DNA of 57,472 bases from Limiplasma sp958448555 (GTDB lineage: Bacteria > Bacillota > Clostridia > Christensenellales > Aristaeellaceae): the NCBI GenBank assembly GCA_958448555.1, contig CAUDEL010000012.1, positions 1 to 57,472 on the forward strand, in the 5' to 3' direction. The notes beneath the pieces were generated by a model. That model saw only the letters and a program-made list of their open reading frames with translations. It searched no databases and was not told where the DNA came from. Every line of letters starts with the position of its first letter. Position 1 is the first letter of the stretch. Of this stretch, positions 34,282-43,566 are shown in pieces. The position numbers were made by a program, and so were the translations under genes.

Positions 34282-35268
34282 ATGAAACGCATGAAAGCCG
34301 TGTTGATCGTGTGCCTTATGGGGGCGCTGCTTTGCGCATGCGGTCCCACGGTGGGCGCACCCGAGGCCGCCGCGCCCACCGCCGCCCCCGTGTTGCTGGG
34401 CTTTTCCCAGCTGGGATCGGAAAGCGCCTGGCGCGTGGGCAGCACGCGCAGCATCGAGGAGGCCGCCCAGCGTCACGGCGTGGATCTGATGATGCTCAAC
34501 GCCTACCAGAAGCAGGAAAAGCAGATCGACGCCATCCGTTCCTTCATCTCCTACCGGGTGGACGTGATCTCCTTCGCGCCCATCGTGGAGGACGGATGGG
34601 ACACCGTGCTCACCGAGGCCAGGACCGCCGGCATCCCCGTCATTCTGGTGGACCGGCTCATCACCACGCAGGACGAATCGCTCTACGCCTGCTTCGTGGG
34701 CGCGGACTTCATCAAGGAGGGCCGCAGCGCGGGCGAATTTCTCATCAAAAAGGCCGACGCCATGGGCGCGGAGCACCTCAACATCGTGGAGATCACCGGC
34801 ACCGAGGACTCCACGCCCCAGCGCCAGCGCCATCAGGGCTTTCATGAGACCATCGAGGGCGACGAGCGCTTCACGGTGCTGGAGAGCATCTCGGGCGACT
34901 TTCTGGTGTCCAAGGGCGAGGAGTGCATGCGCTACCTCCTGGACAAGTACGGCGAGGACATCGACGTGCTCTACTCCCACAACGACGGCATGACGCTGGG
35001 CGCCATCGACGCCATCCGCGAGTACGGGCTGGCGCCTGGCAGCGACATCATCATCATCACCGTGGACGGCGAGCAGGCCGCCATCGACCTGCTCAAGGCC
35101 GGGGAGATCAACTGCGTGGTGGAGTGTACCCCCAACCTGGGCGATTCGGTGATGGAGCTGGCCAAGAAGCTCGCCGCCGGGGAGGAGGTTCCCAAGATGA
35201 CCCATCCCAACGAGGAGGTCTTTACCGAATTCGACGACCTGAGCGATCTCGCGCCGCGGGGGTACTGA
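34282..35268 (+). CDS. Sugar-binding lipoprotein of a three-component sensor (AraP-like)
   Basis: This 328-residue periplasmic-binding-type (Peripl_BP_4) lipoprotein has signal MKRMKAVLIVCLMGALLCAC with a lipid Cys. The ligand-binding region (LGFSQLGSESAWRVGSTRS, FAPIVEDGWDTVLTEA, VDGEQAAIDLLKAGEIN) is closest in pattern to the galactofuranose-binding protein YtfQ. It is directly followed by a sensor kinase and AraC-type regulator. The same order occurs in the Geobacillus stearothermophilus AraPST system, where the binding protein presents L-arabinose to the kinase. A transport role is less likely because a second binding protein (38445) sits with the transporter. Confidence 0.85.
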   Translation: MKRMKAVLIVCLMGALLCACGPTVGAPEAAAPTAAPVLLGFSQLGSESAWRVGSTRSIEEAAQRHGVDLMMLNAYQKQEKQIDAIRSFISYRVDVISFAPIVEDGWDTVLTEARTAGIPVILVDRLITTQDESLYACFVGADFIKEGRSAGEFLIKKADAMGAEHLNIVEITGTEDSTPQRQRHQGFHETIEGDERFTVLESISGDFLVSKGEECMRYLLDKYGEDIDVLYSHNDGMTLGAIDAIREYGLAPGSDIIIITVDGEQAAIDLLKAGEINCVVECTPNLGDSVMELAKKLAAGEEVPKMTHPNEEVFTEFDDLSDLAPRGY

Positions 35269-35273
35269 GGGCC

Positions 35274-36737
35274 ATGAAGCACACCAGAAGCGGCCAGAGC
35301 ATCACAGGGCAGGTCAACATGGCGTCCCGCACGCTCACGGCAATCCTGGTCCTGCCCGCGGTCATCAGCCTGGCGCTGATGCTGGTCAACGCGGCGTGGT
35401 ATCAGGCATCGGTTTCGCGCATGGAGGAGGTGGCCGCGCTCAAGCCCGTCGTCTCCACGGATATCCCGGAAATGGTCTGGGTCACGGTTTCGGGCCGCGC
35501 CACGTTTGAAACCTGCGGCGTCTACGAGGCCATCGAGCAGGTCAACCAGGCCCTGGACGCCATGACCGCCAAGGACGGCCCCGGCGCGCGCCTGGAATTG
35601 ACCGTGGCCCGCCGCACCATGGAAACGCTCGCCCAGTACGTGCGCCAGATCGAGCAGAACCTCAAAAACAACGTGCCCGTGGTGGAGAGCGAGCGCGTGC
35701 TGGAGGAGGTCCGCGACGTGGCCTCGCTGGTGGACTCGATGCTGGAGGACTACATCTCCGCCGAGATCAGCCGCACGGCCCTGAGCAACCAGCAGATGAC
35801 CCGCATCGTGCTGTGCTCGGCGGGCGCGGAGGCGCTAATCCTGCTGGGGGCCCTGGCCCTCTCGGCCCGCATGGGCCGCCGCATGGCCGGGCTCATCCGC
35901 AGCCCCATCGAGCGGCTGGAGCACTTCGCGGGCATGATGGCGGGCGGCAACCTCTCCGCCCGCGTGCCGCCCACGGACCTCAGCGAGCTCAAAAACCTCA
36001 CCGAGGGCATCAACGTCATGGCCGACCGCCTGGAGTCCCTCATCGAGCAGAACCGCCAGGAGCAGGAGAACCTGCGAAAATCCGAGCTTCGTACCCTGCA
36101 GGCGCAGATCAACCCGCACTTTCTCTACAACACGCTCGACGCCATCGTCTGGGAGGCCGAGGCCGGCCACAGCGGCGAGGTCATCCACATCACCCGGGCG
36201 CTCAGCGACTTCTTCCGCATCTCCCTGTCCTCCGGCGCGGATTGGATTCCCCTGGCCCAGGAGCTCAAGCACCTCTCCGGCTACCTCTCCATCCAGAAGG
36301 CCCGCTACCGCGACATCCTCAATTACCGCATCGACGTGCCTCAGGAACTGGGCGAGGTGTATGTGCTCAAGCTCCTTTTGCAGCCGCTGGTGGAAAACGC
36401 CATCTACCACGGCATCAAAGACAGGCGCGGCGGCGGCCTCATCACCGTGACGGGACGCGAGGAAAGCGGCTTTCTTTGCTTTCGCGTTCAGGACACGGGC
36501 CGCGGCATGACCCCCGAACAGCTCCGCGACGTGTGCGCGCGCATGCGCGGCGAGCTGCCGCCCGCCTACGCGCCCTATGCCAACGCGGGCACGGGCTTCG
36601 GGCTCAACAACGTGGACCGCCGCATCCGCCTGTACTACGAGCAGGAGGACGGCTTGCATATCCAGAGCGGACCGGAAGGCACGTGCGTGAGCTTCCGCGT
36701 CCCATGCAAAACAAGAGAGGAGATCGTGGATGGTTAA
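35274..36737 (+). CDS. YesM-type sensor histidine kinase (AraS-like)
   Basis: The 487-residue membrane kinase has transmembrane helix 1 near residues 17-42, an extracellular helical domain of about 140 residues (with TAKDGPGARLELTVARR), helix 2 near 182-202 and a HAMP segment (SPIERLEHFAGMMAGGNLSARV). The His_kinase domain has the phospho-accepting His in AQINPHFLYNTLDA. The HATPase has ENAIYHGIKD and GTGFGLNNVDRRIRL. The start at 35274 lies 5 bp after the lipoprotein gene. The extracellular domain probably contacts the sugar-loaded lipoprotein. Confidence 0.93.
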   Translation: MKHTRSGQSITGQVNMASRTLTAILVLPAVISLALMLVNAAWYQASVSRMEEVAALKPVVSTDIPEMVWVTVSGRATFETCGVYEAIEQVNQALDAMTAKDGPGARLELTVARRTMETLAQYVRQIEQNLKNNVPVVESERVLEEVRDVASLVDSMLEDYISAEISRTALSNQQMTRIVLCSAGAEALILLGALALSARMGRRMAGLIRSPIERLEHFAGMMAGGNLSARVPPTDLSELKNLTEGINVMADRLESLIEQNRQEQENLRKSELRTLQAQINPHFLYNTLDAIVWEAEAGHSGEVIHITRALSDFFRISLSSGADWIPLAQELKHLSGYLSIQKARYRDILNYRIDVPQELGEVYVLKLLLQPLVENAIYHGIKDRRGGGLITVTGREESGFLCFRVQDTGRGMTPEQLRDVCARMRGELPPAYAPYANAGTGFGLNNVDRRIRLYYEQEDGLHIQSGPEGTCVSFRVPCKTREEIVDG

Positions 36738-38295
36738 GGTGTTTCTGGTGGACGACGAGATCGTGATCCGCGAGGGCATCCGCAATTCCTTCCCCTGGGA
36801 GGAAAGCGGCTATACGCTGGTCGGGGAGGCCCCGGACGGCGAGATCGCCCTGCCCATGATCCGCGACGCCAACCCGGACATCCTCATCACTGACATCCGC
36901 ATGCCCTTCATGGACGGCATGCAGCTGTGCCGCGAGGTCAAGCGCCAGATGCCCTGGATGGGTGTGGTGATCCTCTCGGGCTACGACGATTTTGACTATG
37001 CCCGCCAGGCCATCTCCCTGGGCGTCAAGGAGTACCTTTTAAAGCCCATCACCGCGCAGGAGCTCAAGGACGTGCTCGACCGCATCTCCGCCCGCCTCAC
37101 CGAGGAGCGCCGCGCCCGCGAGGACATGGCCAGCATGCGCAGGCGGTTGCGCTCCGGCAGCCAGTTTGTGAAAGAGAAGCTGCTCTCCTCCCTCTTTACC
37201 GACGAGCCCATGGAGGACGGCGAGGCCGACGCCATGATCGAGCAGATGCGAACGCTCGGCATCAACCTCGCCGCCAAGTGCTACACGGTCATCGACATGG
37301 CCTTCTCCAGCGCGGACGGATCGCTTTCCCTGCCGCGCGCCGCGCTCTACGCCCTGGCCGAGGGTAGCGGCGGCATCGTGCAGGTCTGCGCCTCCAGGCT
37401 GGGCGCGCGGGCGCTGGTGCTGGGCGACAGCGAGGACGATACCGAGGAGCGCGCCTATTCCTTTGCCAGCTCGGCGCTTAACGAGCTGGAGCGCTCCGGC
37501 TGCACGGGGATTCTCCTGGCCATCGGGGAGATCGTGCACAGCTTTGTGGACATCCGACTCTCCATGCGCTCGGCCCGGCACGCCCGGCATCTCATGGCCG
37601 CCAGGCCCGGCGCCGGCATGCGCATCATGGGCGTGCGCGAGGCCGCCGACACCCCCGACGCCCTCAAGGACCTGGACCTGCGCCCCCTGCACGAGCGGCT
37701 TCAGTACGCCGCCGCGGACGAGCTGGACCAGGTGTTCGGGGAATACGTGGCCTCTTTGGGCGCAACCGACCTGCACAGCGCCGTGACCGCCGACTACCTG
37801 CACGTGGAGGCGCTGATGACCGCCAGCCGCATCATCCGCGAGGCGGGCGGCGATCCCGCCCGGGAGCTCAACGGCGAATGGGCCGACGGAACGGGCGAGG
37901 ATGTGGCCCACGAGATGCTCCGCCGCGCCCTGGTTTACCGTGACCAGCATGGCCCGCGCGGCGGCTCCTCCGTGGCCAAGGCGCGCGCCTATCTCTCCCA
38001 GCACTTCGCCGAGTCCAACCTCATGCTCCAGGACGTGGCCCGCGCGGCCTGCATGTCCAACAGCCGCCTGTCCACCGTCTTTGCCCAGGAGACGGGTTAT
38101 ACCTTCACCGAGTACCTCACCGCCCTTCGCATCGGCAAGGCCAAGGAGCTTCTGCGCCTGGGCGGCATGCGCTCCTCCCAGGTGGCCTTTGCCGTAGGCT
38201 ACAACGACCCCCATTATTTCAGCTATCTGTTCAAAAAGACCGTCGGCATGACCCCCAGCGAATACCGCAGGGAAAACGAAAATCAACCGGAGTAA
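36730..38295 (+). CDS. YesN/AraC-type response regulator (AraT-like)
   Basis: The 521-residue regulator has a receiver domain (residues 1-120, phospho-Asp in LITDIRMPFMDG). A roughly 290-residue linker of the YesN type follows. The C-terminal AraC double HTH (about residues 415-515) has VARAACMSNSRLSTVFAQET and SSQVAFAVGYNDPHYFSYLF. It overlaps the kinase gene by 8 bp. It should activate the transporter and catabolic genes that follow; direct repeats at 38303-38318 are a candidate target. Confidence 0.93.
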   Translation: MVKVFLVDDEIVIREGIRNSFPWEESGYTLVGEAPDGEIALPMIRDANPDILITDIRMPFMDGMQLCREVKRQMPWMGVVILSGYDDFDYARQAISLGVKEYLLKPITAQELKDVLDRISARLTEERRAREDMASMRRRLRSGSQFVKEKLLSSLFTDEPMEDGEADAMIEQMRTLGINLAAKCYTVIDMAFSSADGSLSLPRAALYALAEGSGGIVQVCASRLGARALVLGDSEDDTEERAYSFASSALNELERSGCTGILLAIGEIVHSFVDIRLSMRSARHARHLMAARPGAGMRIMGVREAADTPDALKDLDLRPLHERLQYAAADELDQVFGEYVASLGATDLHSAVTADYLHVEALMTASRIIREAGGDPARELNGEWADGTGEDVAHEMLRRALVYRDQHGPRGGSSVAKARAYLSQHFAESNLMLQDVARAACMSNSRLSTVFAQETGYTFTEYLTALRIGKAKELLRLGGMRSSQVAFAVGYNDPHYFSYLFKKTVGMTPSEYRRENENQPE

Positions 38296-38302
38296 AATGA
38301 TA

Positions 38303-38318
38303 TTGAACTTTTTTGAAC
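38303..38318 (+). promoter_or_regulatory. TTGAAC direct repeat, candidate regulator site
   Basis: TTGAAC occurs at 38303-38308 and 38313-38318, ten bases apart, one helical turn. That spacing suits the two HTH motifs of an AraC-type protein. They lie in the AT-rich 149-bp gap before the transporter-associated binding protein; a weak TGTAAT (38392-38397) further down may be the -10 element. Confidence 0.4.
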
Positions 38319-38444
38319 CTTTCAGATAGCAAAAAAGAACGATATCCAACCAAATCAGAAATTCGCTTTATTCTCATCCTGTGCAAAATGGTGTAATTTT
38401 AACCACAGAGGCGAGAGCCCAATCGAATAAATGGAGGTTATATC

Positions 38445-39425
38445 ATGAAGAAGCTTCTTGCGATCTCCCTTGCTCTGATCCTTGCGCTGGGCATGGTTTC
38501 CATTGCCGCCGCCGAGGACGTCATCACCATCGGCTTTGCGCAGGTCGGCCATGAGAGCGACTGGCGCGCCGCCAACACCCTGGACTATCAGAACACCTTC
38601 ACCGCTGAGAACGGCTATGAGCTGCTCTTCGTGGACGCCGACAACGACCACACCGCTCAGATGGAAGCCGTCCGCAACTTCATCCAGCAGGAAGTGGACT
38701 ACATCGTGATCTGCCCCGTGCAGGAAGCCGGCTGGGACGTGGTGCTGCAGGAGGCCCAGGACGCGGGCATCCCCGTCATCATCGCTGACCGCACCGTGAG
38801 CGCCGATCCTTCCCTGTACTCCTGCTTCATCGGCACCGACAGCGCTGCCGAGGGCGTGCAGGCTGGCGAGTGGCTGGCTGAGCAGCTTGACGGCGCCGAG
38901 GCCAACATCCTGGTGATCGAAGGCTCCGTGGGCGCCTCCGCCGCCATCGGCCGCACCGAGGGCTTCAACCAGGTTGCCGCCGAGCATCCCGAATGGAAGA
39001 TCCTTGACAGCCAGTCCGGCGACTTCACCCAGGCCGGCGGCCAGCAGGTCATGGAGAGCTACCTCAAGTCCTACCCCGACCAGTTCAACGTGGTCGTGTG
39101 CCAGAACGATAACGAAGCCTACGGCGCCATCGACGCCATGAAGGCTGCCGGCGTCACCTACGGCGTGGGCGGCGACGTGATCCTGATCTCCTTCGACGCC
39201 ACCAAGCAGGGCCTGACCCTGACCCTCAACGGCGAAATCAACTGCAACGTCGAGTGCAACCCCCTGCAGGCTCAGGGCGTTGCCGATCTGATCGCCAAGC
39301 TGGAAGCCGGCGAGGAAGTCCCCGCCGTCACCTACGTGCCTGACTCCGTGTTCGTCGCGGGCGGCACCGAGTCCGAGCTGGGCATCACCATGACCCAGGA
39401 AGTGCTGGACGGCCGCGCCTACTAA
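38445..39425 (+). CDS. Sugar ABC transporter substrate-binding protein (YtfQ-like)
   Basis: The 326-residue Peripl_BP_4 protein has signal peptide MKKLLAISLALILALGMVS with cleavage expected near IAAA-ED. The ligand region IGFAQVGHESDWRAANTLDY and CPVQEAGWDVVLQEA parallels YtfQ, the furanose-specific binding protein. Unlike the sensor lipoprotein and the other importer's binding protein here, it has no lipobox Cys. It starts the transporter operon; codon choice (more GCT, GAA) differs from its neighbours, consistent with high expression. Repeat copy B separates it from the ATPase gene. Confidence 0.9.
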   Translation: MKKLLAISLALILALGMVSIAAAEDVITIGFAQVGHESDWRAANTLDYQNTFTAENGYELLFVDADNDHTAQMEAVRNFIQQEVDYIVICPVQEAGWDVVLQEAQDAGIPVIIADRTVSADPSLYSCFIGTDSAAEGVQAGEWLAEQLDGAEANILVIEGSVGASAAIGRTEGFNQVAAEHPEWKILDSQSGDFTQAGGQQVMESYLKSYPDQFNVVVCQNDNEAYGAIDAMKAAGVTYGVGGDVILISFDATKQGLTLTLNGEINCNVECNPLQAQGVADLIAKLEAGEEVPAVTYVPDSVFVAGGTESELGITMTQEVLDGRAY

Positions 39426-39470
39426 GAAGCGCCCGCAGCAAGGCATCAGGGGTCTGACCTGAAAAAACGG

Positions 39471-39493
39471 GGGGAGGCCGCATGGCCTCTCCC
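39471..39493 (+). repeat. Hairpin flanking repeat copy B, upstream side
   Basis: GGGGAGGCC (39471-39479) and GGCCTCTCCC form a hairpin around GCAT. A near copy stands on the other side at 39701-39726. It may end part of the binding-protein transcript or stabilise its 3' end, although no T-tract follows. Confidence 0.65.
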
Positions 39494-39503
39494 TCCCTGG
39501 TCC

Positions 39504-39685
39504 GTCGAAAAAGCCCGCTTCGCGGTCTTTTCCGCCGAAACGGAAAACCCTTGTTCGCTTCGCTCTCGGCCAGGGTTTTCCGCAAGGAAGCCTTGCCTGC
39601 GCAAGGCTTCCGAATCCACCGCGCATGTCGCTGGATTCAGATTTCATTGGAGGGCTGCGGCCCTCCAAGCCTCCCGAAAAGGGAT
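39504..39685 (+). repeat. Composite hairpin repeat, copy B
   Basis: The 394-bp gap between the binding-protein and ATPase genes is mostly this element. Module m1 (39504-39535) has CCGC/GCGG in place of TCGCC/GGCGA. Module m2 (39542-39581) has GGAAAACCCT/AGGGTTTTCC, a stem unlike copies A and C. Module m3 (39586-39611) has GGAAGCCTTGC/GCAAGGCTTCC. Module m4 (39612-39638) has GAATCCA/TGGATTC with loop GCATGTCG. Module m5 (39647-39668) has TTGGAGGGC...GGCCCTCCAA. Module m6 follows at 39669-39683. It is read in the same direction as the transporter genes. Confidence 0.9.
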
Positions 39686-39700
39686 GTGCCCGTACGCTGC

Positions 39701-39726
39701 GGGGAGCGGCCGCATGGCCTCTCCCC
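39701..39726 (+). repeat. Hairpin flanking repeat copy B, downstream side
   Basis: GGGGAGCGGCC and GGCCTCTCCCC form a hairpin around GCAT. With the hairpin at 39471-39493 it brackets copy B with near-identical sequence in the same orientation. Confidence 0.65.
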
Positions 39727-39819
39727 CTCTCGCCGTTTTCCAGCCGGCATGACGGCATGAAAACGATCTGAATGAATCTCTTCAATTCCATTATTAACAA
39801 AGAAAGGACGTGGGGCCCT

Positions 39820-41325
<1,506 letters not shown>

Positions 41326-41332
41326 GGCTACG

Positions 41333-42409
41333 ATGACATTTATCAAAAAGATCACCAAAAACCAGCTGTTCCTGCCCCTGTTTTCCATGGTGCTGGTCAT
41401 GCTGGTCAATATCATCTACGACGTGGCCAACGGCAACGCGGTCTTTAACTTCTTTACCATCTCCATCAACAACGGCATCCTCTACGGCCGCCTGATCGAC
41501 ATTTTGAACCGCGGCAGCGAGGCCGCCATCCTCGCCCTGGGCATGACGCTGGTCGTCTCCGCCTCCGCCGGTACGGATATCTCGGTGGGTTCGGTCATGT
41601 CGCTGGCGGGCGGCGTGTGCTGCGTGCTTTTGGCCGGGTTTGGCAACGTCAACGTCAACGAGTACGCCATCCCCCTATGGCTGGGCGTGCTGGCCGGCAT
41701 CCTGGTGGCGTGCCTGTGCGGCGCGTTCAACGGCTTCCTGGTCGCCGGGCTCAAGATCCAGCCCATGGTCGCAACGCTGATCCTCTTCTCCGCCGGCCGC
41801 GCCATCGGCCTGCTGCTTTGCAACAGCAACATCGTCTACGTCAACGTCGAAAGCTTCAAGTTCTTCGGCGGCTACTGCTGGATCTTCCCCACGCCCATCC
41901 TCATCACCGTGCTGTGCATCGCCGTGACGGCGCTGGTCCTCAAGTTCACGGCCCTGGGCACCTATGTGCAGGCCGTGGGCATCAACAAGGAAGCGGCCCG
42001 TATCTCCGGCTACAAGTCGGCTGCGATCATCTTCATCTGCTACGTGGTATGCGGCCTGTTCGCGGGCATCGCGGGCATCACGGCCACCAGCCGCATCTAC
42101 TCCGCCGATACCAACAACATCGGCCTCAACCTTGAGATGGACGCCATCCTGGCCGTGGCCCTGGGCGGCAACAGCCTTGGCGGCGGCAAGTTCCGCCTCT
42201 CCGGCTCCATCATCGGCGCCTACACCATTCAGGCCATCACCACCACGCTCTACGCGCTGGGTGTTTCCTCGGCGCAGGCGCCGGTGTTCAAGGCCGTCAT
42301 CGTGATTCTGATCGTTACCATCCAGTCGCCGGCGGTCAAGGCCTACTTCGCCAAGCGCGCCGCCGTCAAGAACGCCATGATGACCGCCGGAAGGGAGGCG
42401 CAGGCATGA
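41333..42409 (+). CDS. Sugar ABC transporter permease (YtfT-like)
   Basis: The 358-residue RbsC/YtfT-type permease has eight or more membrane helices. The class motif GMTLVVSASAGTDISVGSVMSLAG is near residues 64-87 and the coupling region AVGINKEAARISGYKSAAI near 205. It overlaps its partner permease gene by ATGA, so the two form a heterodimer, as YtfT-YjfF do. Confidence 0.92.
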   Translation: MTFIKKITKNQLFLPLFSMVLVMLVNIIYDVANGNAVFNFFTISINNGILYGRLIDILNRGSEAAILALGMTLVVSASAGTDISVGSVMSLAGGVCCVLLAGFGNVNVNEYAIPLWLGVLAGILVACLCGAFNGFLVAGLKIQPMVATLILFSAGRAIGLLLCNSNIVYVNVESFKFFGGYCWIFPTPILITVLCIAVTALVLKFTALGTYVQAVGINKEAARISGYKSAAIIFICYVVCGLFAGIAGITATSRIYSADTNNIGLNLEMDAILAVALGGNSLGGGKFRLSGSIIGAYTIQAITTTLYALGVSSAQAPVFKAVIVILIVTIQSPAVKAYFAKRAAVKNAMMTAGREAQA

Positions 42410-43452
42410 TTCACGCCAAACCTGCTGTCAAAGAAAAGAAGCGCATGAACAGCAACACCATTCTGCTGCTGCTGACCATCGGCCTGTTCGTGGTGATGTA
42501 CGCCGCGGGCTGCATCGCCTACGCGGACAAGGGCTTTACCAAGCTGCAAACCTTCCTGGACATCCTCAAGAACAACGCCGGCCTCATCTGCGTGACCTGC
42601 GGCATGACGGCCGTGATGATTACCGGCGGCATCGACATCTCCGTGGGCGCGCTCATCGCCATGGAGTGCATGTTCCTGGCCGTGGGCGTGGAGTCCTGGG
42701 GCCTGCCCGCCCAGCTGCTCATCCCGCTGATGCTGGTCATCGGCGTGGTGTTCGGCATCATTCAGGGCTACTGCGTGGGGTATCTGGGCATCCAGCCCTT
42801 CATCGTGACCATGGCGGGCATGTTCTTCGCCCGTGGCATGACGGCCGTGATCTCCACCCAGCAGGTGTCCATCACCTCCAGTTCGCTGATGACGGAGCTT
42901 TCCACCATGAAGTTCAACATGCCCTTTGAAATCGGCGCCTACCTCAACAAAAAGGGCAAGCTCATGGTGCCCAACGTCAGCATCTACGTCATCATCGCCA
43001 TCCTCGTGCTGATCGCCACCTTCCTCATCCTGCGCTATACCCGCTTCGGCCGCAGCCTCTACGCCGTGGGCGGCAACCAGCAAAGCGCCGCCCTCATGGG
43101 CCTGGATGTGCGCCGCACCCGCTTCAGCGCCCACATCTTCTGCTCGGTGCTCACCTCCATCGGCGCCATCTGCTACGTGCTCAACACCATGTGCGGCACC
43201 ACCCGTCAGGCCCTGGGCCTGGAGATGGACGCCATCTCCTCCGCCGTTATCGGCGGAACGCTCCTCACTGGCGGCGTGGGCAACGTCTTTGGTTCCTTCT
43301 TCGGCGTGCTCATCAACGGCACCATCTCCTCGCTGGTCAAAACCAACGGCAAGCTCAGCTCCTCCTGGCCCAACGTGGTCACGGCGCTGCTGCTGTGCTT
43401 CTTCATCGTCCTGCAGGCCATCTTCGCCAAGGTCAAAGCCAAGCGCGGCTGA
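42406..43452 (+). CDS. Sugar ABC transporter permease (YjfF-like)
   Basis: The 348-residue partner permease has the motif GMTAVMITGGIDISVGALIAMEC (about residues 65-87), the coupling segment AVGGNQQSAALMGLDVRRTR and the C-terminal GGTLLTGGVGNVFGSFFG. Paired distinct permeases plus a two-NBD ATPase and a YtfQ-like binding protein define the YtfQRT-YjfF subtype; ribose or arabinopyranose systems of this class usually use one permease. Confidence 0.92.
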   Translation: MIHAKPAVKEKKRMNSNTILLLLTIGLFVVMYAAGCIAYADKGFTKLQTFLDILKNNAGLICVTCGMTAVMITGGIDISVGALIAMECMFLAVGVESWGLPAQLLIPLMLVIGVVFGIIQGYCVGYLGIQPFIVTMAGMFFARGMTAVISTQQVSITSSSLMTELSTMKFNMPFEIGAYLNKKGKLMVPNVSIYVIIAILVLIATFLILRYTRFGRSLYAVGGNQQSAALMGLDVRRTRFSAHIFCSVLTSIGAICYVLNTMCGTTRQALGLEMDAISSAVIGGTLLTGGVGNVFGSFFGVLINGTISSLVKTNGKLSSSWPNVVTALLLCFFIVLQAIFAKVKAKRG

Positions 43453-43464
43453 CCCGTCAAAGCG

Positions 43465-43489
43465 CCCCTGCGGGCAGGCCCCGCAGGGG
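43465..43489 (+). terminator. Hairpin between the transporter and the kinase gene
   Basis: CCCCTGCGGG (43465-43474) pairs perfectly with CCCGCAGGGG (43480-43489); only ATTTGTG follows. It probably adjusts the ratio of transporter to enzyme mRNA rather than ending transcription fully. Confidence 0.5.
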
Positions 43490-43566
43490 ATTTGTGCGCG
43501 CGGGAGGAATCCGAAAGGCAATCTCGAATATCAAAGCGAATCTACATTCATCAAGGAGGGAACGGC

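Noticed and set aside
39757..39771. A catabolite-responsive-element-like ATGAAAACGATCTGA before the ATPase gene
   Set aside because: It matches the degenerate cre consensus except for the conserved C near the 3' end, and it lies inside the operon downstream of the promoter region. Too weak to annotate although HprK makes catabolite control likely.
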